A stretch of 64,000 bases of DNA from DAISKN01 sp963716925 (GTDB lineage: Bacteria > Acidobacteriota > Vicinamibacteria > Marinacidobacterales > SMYC01), in the NCBI GenBank assembly GCA_963716925.1, contig CAVQUX010000012.1, positions 41,286 through 105,285 of the forward strand, in the 5' to 3' direction. Position 1 is the first letter of the stretch. The number at the start of each line of letters is the position of its first letter. The notes beneath the pieces are model-generated. The model did no database searches. It was not told where the DNA came from and saw nothing but the letters and a program-made list of their open reading frames with translations. The translations under genes and the position numbers were made by a program. Positions 55,734 to 64,000 of the stretch are shown here, piece by piece.

Positions 55734-57407
55734 ATGAAGAAATCAGCCCTCGCCGTCGCTTCCTCCCTGGTCATAGCCGGCGCCGTAGTAGGCGGCCTCT
55801 TTGGAAGCCGAGCCCAGGCCAAGGCCGATCGGTACACCGAGTTCCTGAGGCGTTACACGCACGTGCTCAAAGTGGTGGAAGACGAGTACGTCACCGAGGT
55901 CGACCCCAAGGAGCTGGTTCACGCCTCCATCCGGGGAATGCTCCGGACGCTGGACCCCCACTCGAACTTCCTTCCGAAGCAGGAGTACACCCAGCTCCAG
56001 GAGCGCCAGCAGGGGAGCTACCACGGGCTCGGGATCTCGGTACAGATGAGGGACGGAAGCCTCACCGTGATCTCGCCCTTCGAGGGGACGCCCGCATATC
56101 GCCTGGGCATCCGGTCGGGGGACGTGATCTCGAAGATCGAAGGCGAGGAGACCCGCGGCATGGAGCTGGACGATGCGGTGAAGCGCCTTCGCGGCCCGAA
56201 GGGAAGCGAGGTCACCATCTCCGTGACCCGCGCCGGCTACGACGAGCCTCTCGATTTCACCATCGTTCGCGACAAGATCGATCTCCGGAGCGTCCTCTAC
56301 GCGTTCCTCCTGAAAGACGACGTCGGCTACCTGCGGATCTCCGACTTCACCGAGACCACCGAGGACGAGCTTCACGAGAACCTCGTCGAGCTCCAGATGC
56401 AGGGCGCGAAGAAGCTGGTGCTGGACCTCCGGGACAACCCGGGCGGGCTCCTCGACCAGGCGGTCGCCGTCTCCAACAAGTTCCTGAAGAAAGGCGCGCT
56501 CATCGTCTATACCCGCGGCCGGACGGACGGCTCCGACTACGACTACGTGGCGAACCGCGCGAGCTCCCACCTCGACATGCCGCTCGTGGTCCTCGTCAAT
56601 CGCGGAAGCGCCTCGGCCTCCGAGATCGTCTCCGGGGCGATTCAGGACCACGACCGAGGGCTCATCGTCGGCGAGACCACCTTCGGCAAGGGACTGGTGC
56701 AGTCGATCTATCGGATCAGTGAGGGAAACGGGCTCGCGCTCACGACCGCCCAGTACTTCACTCCGAGCGGCCGCAGCATCCAGCGCGACTACTCGGGCTC
56801 GATAGACGACTACTACTACAGCGCGCGCGCCGAAGAGCCTCCGCCGCCGCACGGGGAGGAGAAGCTCACCGACGCCGGCCGGAAGGTCTATAGCGGCGGC
56901 GGTATCGCGCCCGACATTCATGTGAGCTACCCGCGGCAGCCGCAGCCCATCCTCGCTCTCAACAGCCGCAACGCCTTTTTCAAGTACGCGACGAGGTTCG
57001 CCGCGAAAGACGACAACCGGTCGGTCGAGGGCGCCGGCGTCCAGCCCAAGGAGATCCGCACCGCGAGGCCGAAGAACGTTCGCCTGGTGGACGAGCGCTT
57101 TCGAGTGAACGACGAAGTGCTCGAGGATTTCTTCGGTTTCCTCGACGCGGAGCAGATCCCGTATTCCCGGGAAGAGCTCGTCGCGGCACGCGAAGCGCTC
57201 TCGCTTCGCATCGAAGTCGAGATCTACAACGCGCTCTGGGGCGCGGAGGCCGCTCAGAAAATCGCGGTGACCTACGATCCTCAGATTCGGGCTGCGCTCG
57301 ATGCGCTTCCCGATGCCTCCCAGCTCCTGACCGACCCGGCCGCTTACGCCAAGCGGGTCGCCGCCGAAGGCCAGTCCGCGGAAGCCTCGAAGCAGCCCCA
57401 GCCGTGA
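55734..57407 (+). CDS. ctp: S41-family C-terminal processing peptidase
   Basis: Periplasmic serine protease that trims C-termini of envelope proteins. The 557 residues have a signal peptide or anchor (about 1-29), the S41 N-terminal region (YEDEYV-type VVEDEYVTEVDPKEL), a PDZ domain (about 95-180, GLGISVQMRDGSLTVISPFE), and the catalytic core with LVLDLRDNPGGLLDQAV, RGSASASEIVSGAIQD (Ser dyad partner, 291-297) and ETTFGKG with Lys319. A C-terminal 170-residue extension is less conserved. Confidence 0.94.
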   Translation: MKKSALAVASSLVIAGAVVGGLFGSRAQAKADRYTEFLRRYTHVLKVVEDEYVTEVDPKELVHASIRGMLRTLDPHSNFLPKQEYTQLQERQQGSYHGLGISVQMRDGSLTVISPFEGTPAYRLGIRSGDVISKIEGEETRGMELDDAVKRLRGPKGSEVTISVTRAGYDEPLDFTIVRDKIDLRSVLYAFLLKDDVGYLRISDFTETTEDELHENLVELQMQGAKKLVLDLRDNPGGLLDQAVAVSNKFLKKGALIVYTRGRTDGSDYDYVANRASSHLDMPLVVLVNRGSASASEIVSGAIQDHDRGLIVGETTFGKGLVQSIYRISEGNGLALTTAQYFTPSGRSIQRDYSGSIDDYYYSARAEEPPPPHGEEKLTDAGRKVYSGGGIAPDIHVSYPRQPQPILALNSRNAFFKYATRFAAKDDNRSVEGAGVQPKEIRTARPKNVRLVDERFRVNDEVLEDFFGFLDAEQIPYSREELVAAREALSLRIEVEIYNALWGAEAAQKIAVTYDPQIRAALDALPDASQLLTDPAAYAKRVAAEGQSAEASKQPQP

Positions 57408-57501
57408 GGTGCGGCAACTAGATCCAGCGTCGGCTTTCTGTTAACATACAACCCGTTGCGATTCCGACAAATTTTGTAACACCTTCAGGGAGGTTCAAGC
57501 A

Positions 57502-58824
57502 ATGGGACGCGTGCATTCGGCCGTCCTGGGAACGGTTGTGTCCGCCATCATCCTTCTTATTTCCTCTCCAGTGCCTGCCGTCCAGAGCTCGTTCCAAGAC
57601 GAGCTCGCGAACTTGAAGAGCCCGAACGTCGACACCCGGGTGAAGGCTTCGAAGGCTCTCGGCCAGTCCAAGAGGCCCGAGGCGATTCCGGCGCTCACCG
57701 AGGCGATGCGCGATCCGGAGCTGAAAGTCCGAAAGCAGACGGTTCTCAGTCTCCGCGGCTTCAACTCCACCGATGCCATCGAGGGTCTCCTCATCGGGCT
57801 CAGGGACGACGAGAAGGGCATCCGGAACGAGGCGATGATCGCCCTGCTCGAGATCTACGTGGGCGCGGGAAATGCCGACCTCGGCGGAGCGCTCTCGTTC
57901 CTCCTCGGCCCCCGATACAAGACTCCCAAGCTCAACGGGCTCATTCCCGTCTCCTCCGAAGCGGTGACCGCTCTCGAAGCGCGCTTACAGGACGAGGAGC
58001 CGGTGCTACGGCGCCGCGCGGCTTACACCCTCGGGGTGCTGGACGCCCAGGACGGGGTCGACTCCCTCTCGGCCGCTCTCAGCGACCCGCAAAAGGACGT
58101 CCGCATGGAGGTAGTTTCCGCGCTCGCCGCGATCGGGAACGACGCTGCCGGTGAGGCCCTCAGAGGCACACTCTCGATCGCCGCCTCGGACGCGTCGTTC
58201 GCGGGACACGTCGTCGACGCTCTGGGGCAGATGAAGCACCTCCCCGCGGGGCCGGAGCTCGTCTCGATCTACGACGGGAACCTGAACAACCTCGGGGATC
58301 GCGCCCTGCGATCGCTCGCGCTGATGGGCGCTCCGGAAGCGCGCGGTGTCTTCTACTACCAGATGACGAGCCAACGGGCCGAGCAGAGGCGATGGGCGGC
58401 CGAGGGGCTGGGAAGGCTTTCCGACAAGAGCCTGATTCCGGGAATGATGAAAGACTTCTTGAGAGAGCCGGATCCTTCGGTGCAGCTCGCCTATTGCTTC
58501 GCGCTCGCGCGGCTCGGCCAAACCGAGTTCGTGGATCGCATCGCTCTCTCCCTGGGCAACAAGAAGCTCCAGGACCAGGCCCACGACTATGCCGTCGAGC
58601 TCGGAAGCCCGCTCCTCGAAGAGCTCGTGACCTATCTTTCGGATCCGGTTCCGGAAGTCCGGAAGGAGATGGCGCAGGTCCTGATGGAGATCGGAGATCC
58701 CGCGGCGATCCCATACTTGAAACCGCTACTCTCGGATCCCAACGTCGAGGTGGCGGATCGCGCGAACCGCGCGATCGCGAGACTCCAGCAAGGAGACCTG
58801 TCGGCAAGCTCGATCCCGTTCTAA
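57502..58824 (+). CDS. Secreted HEAT-repeat protein
   Basis: The 440 residues have a signal peptide (TVVSAIILLISSPVPAVQS) and HEAT-type repeats along the whole chain, e.g. DTRVKASKALGQSKRPEAIP, VLRRRAAYTLGVLDAQDGVD, DVRMEVVSALAAIGNDAAGE and EVADRANRAIARLQQGDLSA. Such solenoids bind other proteins; no catalytic site is seen. GGGAGG ribosome site before ATG 57502. The 90 bases upstream are AT-richer but give no clear promoter. First of three envelope repeat proteins in a row. Confidence 0.8.
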   Translation: MGRVHSAVLGTVVSAIILLISSPVPAVQSSFQDELANLKSPNVDTRVKASKALGQSKRPEAIPALTEAMRDPELKVRKQTVLSLRGFNSTDAIEGLLIGLRDDEKGIRNEAMIALLEIYVGAGNADLGGALSFLLGPRYKTPKLNGLIPVSSEAVTALEARLQDEEPVLRRRAAYTLGVLDAQDGVDSLSAALSDPQKDVRMEVVSALAAIGNDAAGEALRGTLSIAASDASFAGHVVDALGQMKHLPAGPELVSIYDGNLNNLGDRALRSLALMGAPEARGVFYYQMTSQRAEQRRWAAEGLGRLSDKSLIPGMMKDFLREPDPSVQLAYCFALARLGQTEFVDRIALSLGNKKLQDQAHDYAVELGSPLLEELVTYLSDPVPEVRKEMAQVLMEIGDPAAIPYLKPLLSDPNVEVADRANRAIARLQQGDLSASSIPF

Positions 58825-58880
58825 ATCTGCGCGTGTTCCGGCCCTGGGCCTGTCCGGCTTGAGAAAGGAGTGTCTTTTCG

Positions 58881-59786
58881 ATGCGCGTACGCCTAACCAG
58901 TGTGCTCCTGGGGCTCGCCCTCGCGGCTCTGGGCTGCGACCGCATCCAGGCTCTCAAGGACCAGTTCACGGGGTCCCCGAGACCGCAGGGGGGAGCGGAT
59001 CCCGAGCTCGATGCGGTCAAGAACCTGTACCAGGGCGGGCGGTACGACGAGGCCCTTTCGACGGTCGCCGGGGTAATTCAGTCGAATCCCGGCTCGGCGG
59101 AGGCCTTCTACTACAAGGGCCTTTGCCACCTCGCGCGAGCGGGCGAAGCCGACCCCAAGGCGCCTCTCTCCGAGGACGAAGCGGCGGCCCTCGAAGCGTT
59201 CGAACGGGCGCTTTCGATCAACCCCCGGCACGCCCCCTCCGCCATAGGCATCGGCGATCTCTACAGCCGTAGAGTTCCGGCGAGACGCCGCCCTCGAAAC
59301 GCGGGTGACGACCCCCAGGACCCCTACGTTCTCGCCGCGGCTGCGTACGAAAAGGCGGTAGGAATCGATCCCAAGCTTCCCGAGGCCCAGCTTCACCATG
59401 CGCGATTTCTCGAGCGCACCGGGCAGCTCGATCTGGCGGAGAACGCCTACCAGGCATCGGTCGAGGCGGCGGCCGTGGTCCCCGAGATCGCGCCCGACTA
59501 TTACCTCGCGTACGGACGCTTTCTGTCCGGTCCGCGCGACCGGCTGGACGCGGCGCTCGAGCAGTTCCAGCTGGCTCAGGTGTTCCGGGCGGACGACGCG
59601 GGAATCCAGCAGGAGATCGCGATCGTCTACGCCCGCGTGGGGGTTCGGCACTTCGACAAGCAGGAGTATCTCCTGGCGGAGGAGGCGTTGAAGAAGGCCG
59701 AGTCCCTCTTCACCGACCGGTCGAGCCCGGACGCGCAGAAGACGGCTTCGACCCTCGAGCAGCTTCGCTCCATCAGACGCCGCTGA
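58881..59786 (+). CDS. TPR lipoprotein
   Basis: The 301 residues begin with a lipoprotein signal (SVLLGLALAALGCDR, lipobox LGC at about 20), then TPR units: LYQGGRYDEALSTVAGVIQS, EAFYYKGLCHLARAGEA, LEAFERALSINPRHAPSAIG, AAAYEKAVGIDPKLPEAQLH. An insert DPQDPYVL splits the array near 150. GAAAGGAG ribosome site before ATG 58881. Function unknown; likely envelope assembly scaffold, next to another TPR gene. Confidence 0.78.
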   Translation: MRVRLTSVLLGLALAALGCDRIQALKDQFTGSPRPQGGADPELDAVKNLYQGGRYDEALSTVAGVIQSNPGSAEAFYYKGLCHLARAGEADPKAPLSEDEAAALEAFERALSINPRHAPSAIGIGDLYSRRVPARRRPRNAGDDPQDPYVLAAAAYEKAVGIDPKLPEAQLHHARFLERTGQLDLAENAYQASVEAAAVVPEIAPDYYLAYGRFLSGPRDRLDAALEQFQLAQVFRADDAGIQQEIAIVYARVGVRHFDKQEYLLAEEALKKAESLFTDRSSPDAQKTASTLEQLRSIRRR

Positions 59787-59860
59787 GCTGTAGTATCATC
59801 CCTTCAGGCCCACTGGGGCCCCGGCGGCCCGACGGAGGGGCGCCGGAGGGGGAGGGACGG

Positions 59861-61234
59861 GTGCAGAGAGTTCTTATCGCTCTGGTCCTCACGTCGACAT
59901 TGACCGCAGTCGCGAGGGCCGATAACCCGGGCCACACCACCTCCTGGCGCGACCTCGTTTCCGAAGGCGAATCGCTCGTTTTCGGACGTTTCGTAGGGAA
60001 GTTCGAGAGTGCGGAGTTCAGCTCGCGTCGGGTGCGCGTGCGCAACAACGAGAGCGGCCATGAGATCCTCCTGAGCGTCGACGACGGCGTCGGCTACATC
60101 GCCGAGACCATCCCCCCGGGAACGTACAGCGTCGTCGGCATCGAGGCGGTCTACGTTCCTCGGAGCCGCCCGTTCAAGCCCGACAAATATCGCCCCATCC
60201 GGCAGAAGTTCGGGGTGCGGCCCAAGACCGGGGACGTGAACGAGGCGGTTCTCATCGTTCCTCCGGACCGGCCGGTTTACATCGGAACCATCGAGGCGGC
60301 GATCGCAGTCGACGGCGTCGTGTATCGGGGCCATCAGCTCCGGGTGTACGACGACTACGACGAGGCCCTCGAGCGGCTCTCGAGTTTCTACCCGCGGCTC
60401 GCCCAGAGCCTCGATCGGGACGGGATCGCGCCCGCGCGCCACTTCATCCTCAAGCCCACGCGGCGCGAGGACCCGCTCGAGAGCGTCGTCGGAGTTGAGG
60501 ATCCGATCCGACAGGCTCGGGAGTACATCGCCGCGCGCAAGTTCAAGCAGGCGGTCGCCTGGCTCGAAACGTTCATGCCGACGAACGACACCGAGCGGCA
60601 CGAAGTCCAGCTCCTCGTCGGGGAAGCGCTTCTGGGCGACCGGCGGTATCCCGAGGCCATCGAGGAGCTCGGAGACGTGCTGCTCGCGAATCCGAAGGAG
60701 CTCCGGGCGCTGCGGCTCCTGGCCCGGGCCCACGCTTACAATCGAAACCTTCCCGATGCCCAGAACCTCTACGAGGCCCTCGCCGAAGCGGTGCCCGAGG
60801 ACGCGGAGGCCCACCTTCAACTCGGCTATCTTTACGCGCTGAAAGACCAGCGGGAGAAGGCGCTCGTGGAGTTCGGCGCGGCCTTCCAGACCGACTTCGA
60901 CTACCTCCTCCATGACGTCGGGCCGTTCGCCATCGCGATGCGCGCCGTCTTCGAAGACGAGGAAGGAACCTATGAACCGCCGCGGGTCGTGAAGTTCGAC
61001 GTCCCGCCGCCGAAGGAAATGGACTCGCGCCGCTCTGGCCGGTCGAGCTCAATCGCGGTTCTCGTCGATCACCGGGGGAAAGTGGTGGCGGCCCAGCTCG
61101 GGGGCGACAGCTCGGGCTCGACGCCGCTGCTGATGGTTTCGCTCGTGAGGGCGACCTTCGCTCCCGCGAGCCTGAACGGAATTCCCATCCCCGCGCTCCT
61201 CACCATGGGAGAAGGGGAGGAGGCCGGCCAGTAG
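59861..61234 (+). CDS. Secreted TPR protein with TonB-C-like end
   Basis: The 457 residues start at GTG 59861 with a signal peptide (LIALVLTSTLTAVARA), a beta-rich N-terminal part (about 20-150, GESLVFGRFVGKFESAEFSS), TPR units (about 215-350: AREYIAARKFKQAVAWLETF, LEAHLQLGYLYALKDQ-like), and a C-terminal 60 residues (SIAVLVDHRGKVVAAQLGG, LVRATFAPASLNGIPIPALL) that resemble the TonB C-terminal fold. No membrane anchor beyond the signal is seen, so it is not a classic TonB. Role unknown. Confidence 0.65.
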   Translation: MQRVLIALVLTSTLTAVARADNPGHTTSWRDLVSEGESLVFGRFVGKFESAEFSSRRVRVRNNESGHEILLSVDDGVGYIAETIPPGTYSVVGIEAVYVPRSRPFKPDKYRPIRQKFGVRPKTGDVNEAVLIVPPDRPVYIGTIEAAIAVDGVVYRGHQLRVYDDYDEALERLSSFYPRLAQSLDRDGIAPARHFILKPTRREDPLESVVGVEDPIRQAREYIAARKFKQAVAWLETFMPTNDTERHEVQLLVGEALLGDRRYPEAIEELGDVLLANPKELRALRLLARAHAYNRNLPDAQNLYEALAEAVPEDAEAHLQLGYLYALKDQREKALVEFGAAFQTDFDYLLHDVGPFAIAMRAVFEDEEGTYEPPRVVKFDVPPPKEMDSRRSGRSSSIAVLVDHRGKVVAAQLGGDSSGSTPLLMVSLVRATFAPASLNGIPIPALLTMGEGEEAGQ

Positions 61235-61299
61235 CAGAGATTCCCTGTTCGGTTCCGTCGGGAATTTCCCGCGGGAAGTTTCCCACGACCTGTATCGGC

Positions 61300-61329
61300 T
61301 TGACACACCTCGTTCCGCTTCGGTAGCAT
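61300..61329 (+). promoter_or_regulatory. Sigma-70 promoter before the MinD/FlhG-like gene
   Basis: Perfect TTGACA (61300-61305), 18-base spacer, TAGCAT (61324-61329). Start near 61336, leader about 140 bases. A 12-bp palindrome TTCCCGCGGGAA (61266-61277) lies just upstream and could bind a regulator. Confidence 0.55.
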
Positions 61330-61476
61330 TGAAAAAAGCGATTTTGGTCCTCGACTCGGTGCCATAAACGCCCGGTTTCATACGGTTTTTCATTAAGTTC
61401 CGACCCTGGGACCCGTCGTCGTTCCGAACCGATCCATTAGTCTTGGCGATCTTCAGCACAGAGAAGGGGAAAAACC

Positions 61477-62571
61477 GTGGACTCGGAACTGAAAGAGGGG
61501 GTCGACGCACCCGGGAGCGGGGTGTCTCGCTGGTCCGAAGGACCCGAGATTTCCGCCTCGGGCGCCGCCGCGGTCCTGGACGCTTCCATTTCACCTCCGC
61601 TCCCGGCTGCGATTGCGGCTCCGGCGGCGAGGGGCGTCCGGCGAAAGGGACGCATCATCGCGGTTGGAGGAGGAAAAGGGGGAGTCGGAAAGAGCCTGGT
61701 CACGAGCAGCCTCGGGATCAGCCTTGCGCGGCACGGGCGCAAAGTGGTGGTGGTCGACGCCGACCTCGGCGGCGCGAATCTCCATACCTGCCTCGGCCTG
61801 ACCAGTCCCGAGCGGACGCTCTCCGATTTCATCAACCGCCGAGTCGCGCGGATCGAGGACGTGATCGCCGAGACCGGGGTTCCCAACCTCGGGCTCATCA
61901 GCGGAGCGCACGATCACCTGACGGCCTCGAACATGAAGTACTTCCAGAAAACCCGTCTTCTTTCGCGGATCAGCCAGGTCGACGCCGACATCATCCTGCT
62001 CGACATCGGCGCGGGAATCTCGTTCAACATCGTCGATTTCTTCCTCCTGGCGGAGCAGGGAATCCTGGTGGTGATCCCCGAGCCGAGCTCCATCGAGAAC
62101 GCCTACCGTTTCCTCAAGATGAGCTTCTACCGGCACCTGTGGCGCTCGCTCAAGGCGAGCCCGGCCCGGAAGGTCGTCGAGGAGGCGATGGATCAGAAAA
62201 ACCAGGTAGGCATCCGCACTCCCTTCGATCTGCTGGAAGCGGTCGAGAGGATCGACGGCGCCTCCGGCCGTTTCCTCAAGGAGAAAGCGCTCGAGTTCCG
62301 GCCCCGGCTCCTGGTGAACCAGGTCCGCTATCCCGAGGATGAGCGACTGGGCCACTCCATGTCCGCGGTCTGCCGGAAGCACCTCGGCATCGACATCGAG
62401 TCCATCGGCGCAGTCGGCTTCGACGAGAGCGTGTGGAGGGCGAACCGCAAGAAGCGGCCGTTCATGCTCGACTACCCCGACTCCGCCGCGGGACGTTCCC
62501 TGGAGCAGGTGGCGCGCGCGATCCTCTACCCGAAGGCGGCTCCGGCGGCGAAGGAGGCGAGGGCGAGTTGA
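61477..62571 (+). CDS. MinD/FlhG-like ParA-family ATPase
   Basis: The 364 residues have a 50-residue non-conserved N-terminus and the deviant Walker A VGGGKGGVGKSLVTSSLGIS near 65, VVVVDADLGGANLHTCLGL, LGLISGAHD, IILLDIGAGISFNIVDFFL and VVIPEPSSIENAYRFLKMSF. The AN-H-LG-type sequence and the following long helical region are like FlhG (YlxH) rather than MinD. FlhG usually sets flagellar number and place, but no flagellar gene is visible here. The TGA overlaps the ATG of the next gene, so the pair is co-translated. Start GTG 61477. Confidence 0.85.
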   Translation: MDSELKEGVDAPGSGVSRWSEGPEISASGAAAVLDASISPPLPAAIAAPAARGVRRKGRIIAVGGGKGGVGKSLVTSSLGISLARHGRKVVVVDADLGGANLHTCLGLTSPERTLSDFINRRVARIEDVIAETGVPNLGLISGAHDHLTASNMKYFQKTRLLSRISQVDADIILLDIGAGISFNIVDFFLLAEQGILVVIPEPSSIENAYRFLKMSFYRHLWRSLKASPARKVVEEAMDQKNQVGIRTPFDLLEAVERIDGASGRFLKEKALEFRPRLLVNQVRYPEDERLGHSMSAVCRKHLGIDIESIGAVGFDESVWRANRKKRPFMLDYPDSAAGRSLEQVARAILYPKAAPAAKEARAS

Positions 62572-63281
62572 TGTTCCGCCGCCTCTCCGAGCAGGACTTC
62601 TACCAGGTGCTCGAGGTCGGTTACGACGCGAGCCCGGAGGAAATCCAATCGGCGTACGAGGACGCGCGAGAGATTTACAGCCACGAGGCGCTGGTCTCGG
62701 TCTCGATCCTGAGCGAGCCCGAGCGGCGCCGGACCTACGAACGCATCGCCGAGGCCTACCAGACGCTCATCGCCGAGGAGAGCCGGAGGCTCTACGACGA
62801 GAGCCTCGGGATTCCCCGGAAGAGCCCCTCCCGCTCCCGGGTGGTGGGCGAAAGGCACGAGATCCCGCTCGTCCTCTCGAGCCCGTTGAATCCCCTCGAC
62901 ACCGAGTCCTTGATGGAGGCCTTGGACGAGACGGAAGAAACGCGGCCGTCGAGCGCTCCTCCTCCTGCTCCTCCACCGGAGAAGCCCGTCACCGAGCCGC
63001 GGCGAAGCCCCTTGCAGCTGGGGCTGACCGAAGAAGCCACCGGAGAGTTCCTGCGGCTGGCGCGAGAAGCGCTGGGCCTCGACCTCACCACCATCTCGGA
63101 GGAGACCAAGATCGGCTGTTCCATGCTGGAGTACATCGAGACCGAGAGGGTGGACCGGCTCCCGGCTCCGGTCTACCTGAAGAACTTCACGCTCCAGATC
63201 GCGAGGTGCCTGGGCCTCGACGAGGAGAAAGTGGCCCGGACGTACCTTTCCCGTATCCGCCGCCTCCAAACCCACGCCTGA
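62571..63281 (+). CDS. Degenerate J-domain plus RodZ-type HTH protein
   Basis: The 236 residues open with a J-like domain (about 5-70: DFYQVLEVGYDASPEEIQSA, YERIAEAYQTLI) in which the HPD tripeptide needed to stimulate Hsp70 is replaced by SHEA. A Pro/Glu-rich linker (about 85-145) leads to an HTH domain of the RodZ/XRE type (LREALGLDLTTISEETKIG-like, EYIETERVDRLPAPVYLKNF). Coupled to the MinD/FlhG-like gene, it may be its adaptor. Function not established. Confidence 0.7.
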   Translation: MFRRLSEQDFYQVLEVGYDASPEEIQSAYEDAREIYSHEALVSVSILSEPERRRTYERIAEAYQTLIAEESRRLYDESLGIPRKSPSRSRVVGERHEIPLVLSSPLNPLDTESLMEALDETEETRPSSAPPPAPPPEKPVTEPRRSPLQLGLTEEATGEFLRLAREALGLDLTTISEETKIGCSMLEYIETERVDRLPAPVYLKNFTLQIARCLGLDEEKVARTYLSRIRRLQTHA

Positions 63282-63303
63282 GATTGATATAGTTACGGGC
63301 TCC

Positions 63304-63996
63304 GTGCCCGATATCTCCGTTGTCATCCCCTGCTACAACGAAGCGAGCACCATCGAGACCCTCCTCGAGGCGGTGCGCGCGAGCGAGATCCCCCACAAGG
63401 AGATTCTCGTGGTCGACGACGGGTCTACCGACGGCACTCGCGAAAAGCTGCGCTTGCTCGAGGGCCAGCCCGACCTCCGGGTGATCTTCCACGAGCGAAA
63501 TCAAGGGAAGGGAGCGGCGCTGCGTACCGGGTTCCAGGCGGCTACGGGCGACGTCGTCATCGTCCAGGACGCGGACCTGGAGTACGACCCCAAGGAGTAC
63601 CCCAAGCTCCTCGCGCCGATTCGCGCGGGGAAGGCGGACGTGGTCTACGGCTCACGGTTCGCGGGCGGCGAGTCGCACCGGGTCCTCTACTTCTGGCACT
63701 ACGCCGCCAACAAGCTCCTCACGCTCTTTTCCAACATGTTCACCAACCTGAACCTCACGGACATGGAGACCTGCTACAAGGCCTTCCGGCGGGAGGTCAT
63801 CCAGAAGATCGATCTCCGCGAGGAGCGCTTCGGATTCGAGCCCGAGATCACGGCGAAAGTAGCCCGCATGGGCTGCCGAATCTACGAGGTGGGCATCTCG
63901 TATTCCGGCAGGACCTACGCCGAGGGTAAGAAGATCGGCTGGCGGGACGGGCTACGGGCCATCTGGTGCATCGTTCGATACAACCTGCTGGGTTGA
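63304..63996 (+). CDS. Family 2 glycosyltransferase (polyprenyl-phosphate mannose/glucose transferase type)
   Basis: The 230 residues have the GT2 start DISVVIPCYNEASTIETLLE, EILVVDDGSTDGT near 36, GKGAALRTGFQAATGDVVI, the metal motif VQDADLEYDP, and DVVYGSRFAGGESH. DMETCYKAFRREV and GFEPEITAKVA are typical of DPM1-type enzymes, which load a sugar on polyprenyl phosphate. No C-terminal membrane segments. Start GTG 63304; stop at 63996, 4 bases before the window ends. Confidence 0.9.
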   Translation: MPDISVVIPCYNEASTIETLLEAVRASEIPHKEILVVDDGSTDGTREKLRLLEGQPDLRVIFHERNQGKGAALRTGFQAATGDVVIVQDADLEYDPKEYPKLLAPIRAGKADVVYGSRFAGGESHRVLYFWHYAANKLLTLFSNMFTNLNLTDMETCYKAFRREVIQKIDLREERFGFEPEITAKVARMGCRIYEVGISYSGRTYAEGKKIGWRDGLRAIWCIVRYNLLG

Positions 63997-64000
63997 GAGC

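Noticed and set aside
61477..62571. Naming the ATPase minD
   Set aside because: No minC or minE nearby, and the switch regions look FlhG-like.

Overview
The window is GC-rich (mostly G or C at third codon positions), gene-dense, and comes from a diderm bacterium: it has a Kdo/LPS gene block, twin-arginine translocation genes, a secretin and a full type IV pilus (T4P) system. The pilus gene order pilB-T-C-S-R-A, then an ABC transporter pair, a TPR protein and pilD, with pilM-N-O-P-Q in a separate operon, resembles the Myxococcus pil cluster. With the overall gene content I lean to Acidobacteriota, with Myxococcota as the alternative. The sequence alone does not settle this. I saw no tRNA, rRNA, CRISPR array, transposase or prophage gene.

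Layout. 1-1.7 kb (minus): ribosomal operon rplM-rpsI-rpsB, cut by the window edge. 2.0-7.6 kb: pilMNOPQ. 7.6-10.7 kb: two lipoprotein-like genes broken by several frameshifts, a TPR protein with one frameshift and a roadblock protein. 10.8-15.1 kb: accB, accC, thiE, folD, coaE. 15.1-21.8 kb (minus): kdsB-pyrG-kdsA-kdsD-kdsC-lapA-lapB, a Kdo synthesis and LPS control operon. 22.1-23.1 kb: an outer-membrane beta-barrel-like protein. 23.2-35.7 kb: main pilus cluster with a sigma-54 promoter and a paired upstream palindrome before two tandem pilin genes. 35.9-47.8 kb: second pilus block, with a sensor kinase, FimT/PilV/PilX-like minor pilins, PilY1, a TPR protein, a coiled-coil secreted protein, an NtrC-type regulator and a PilW-like pilin. 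48-50.2 kb: a compact candidate RiPP locus of radical SAM/SPASM enzyme, 55-residue Cys-containing precursor and HPr-kinase-like P-loop protein. 50.2-57.4 kb: argF, ubiE/menG, aroB, a frameshifted coiled-coil gene, pcm, tatC, tatB, ctp. 57.5-64 kb: HEAT-repeat and TPR proteins, a MinD/FlhG-like ATPase, a degenerate J-domain/HTH protein and a family 2 glycosyltransferase.

How the parts fit. Three blocks together encode nearly a complete T4P machine: alignment complex and secretin, motors and platform, pilins and peptidase, and priming minor pilins with the PilY1 adhesin. Each of the two sigma-54 promoters has a palindrome upstream and a kinase/NtrC-type regulator pair nearby. A roadblock protein and a MinD-like ATPase could set pilus polarity.

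The most interesting item is the three-gene RiPP-like locus; its precursor gene is so short that it is easily missed. Also notable are a dispersed intergenic repeat family placed at gene 5-prime ends in one orientation, and an unusual concentration of frameshifts between 7.6 and 9.8 kb.
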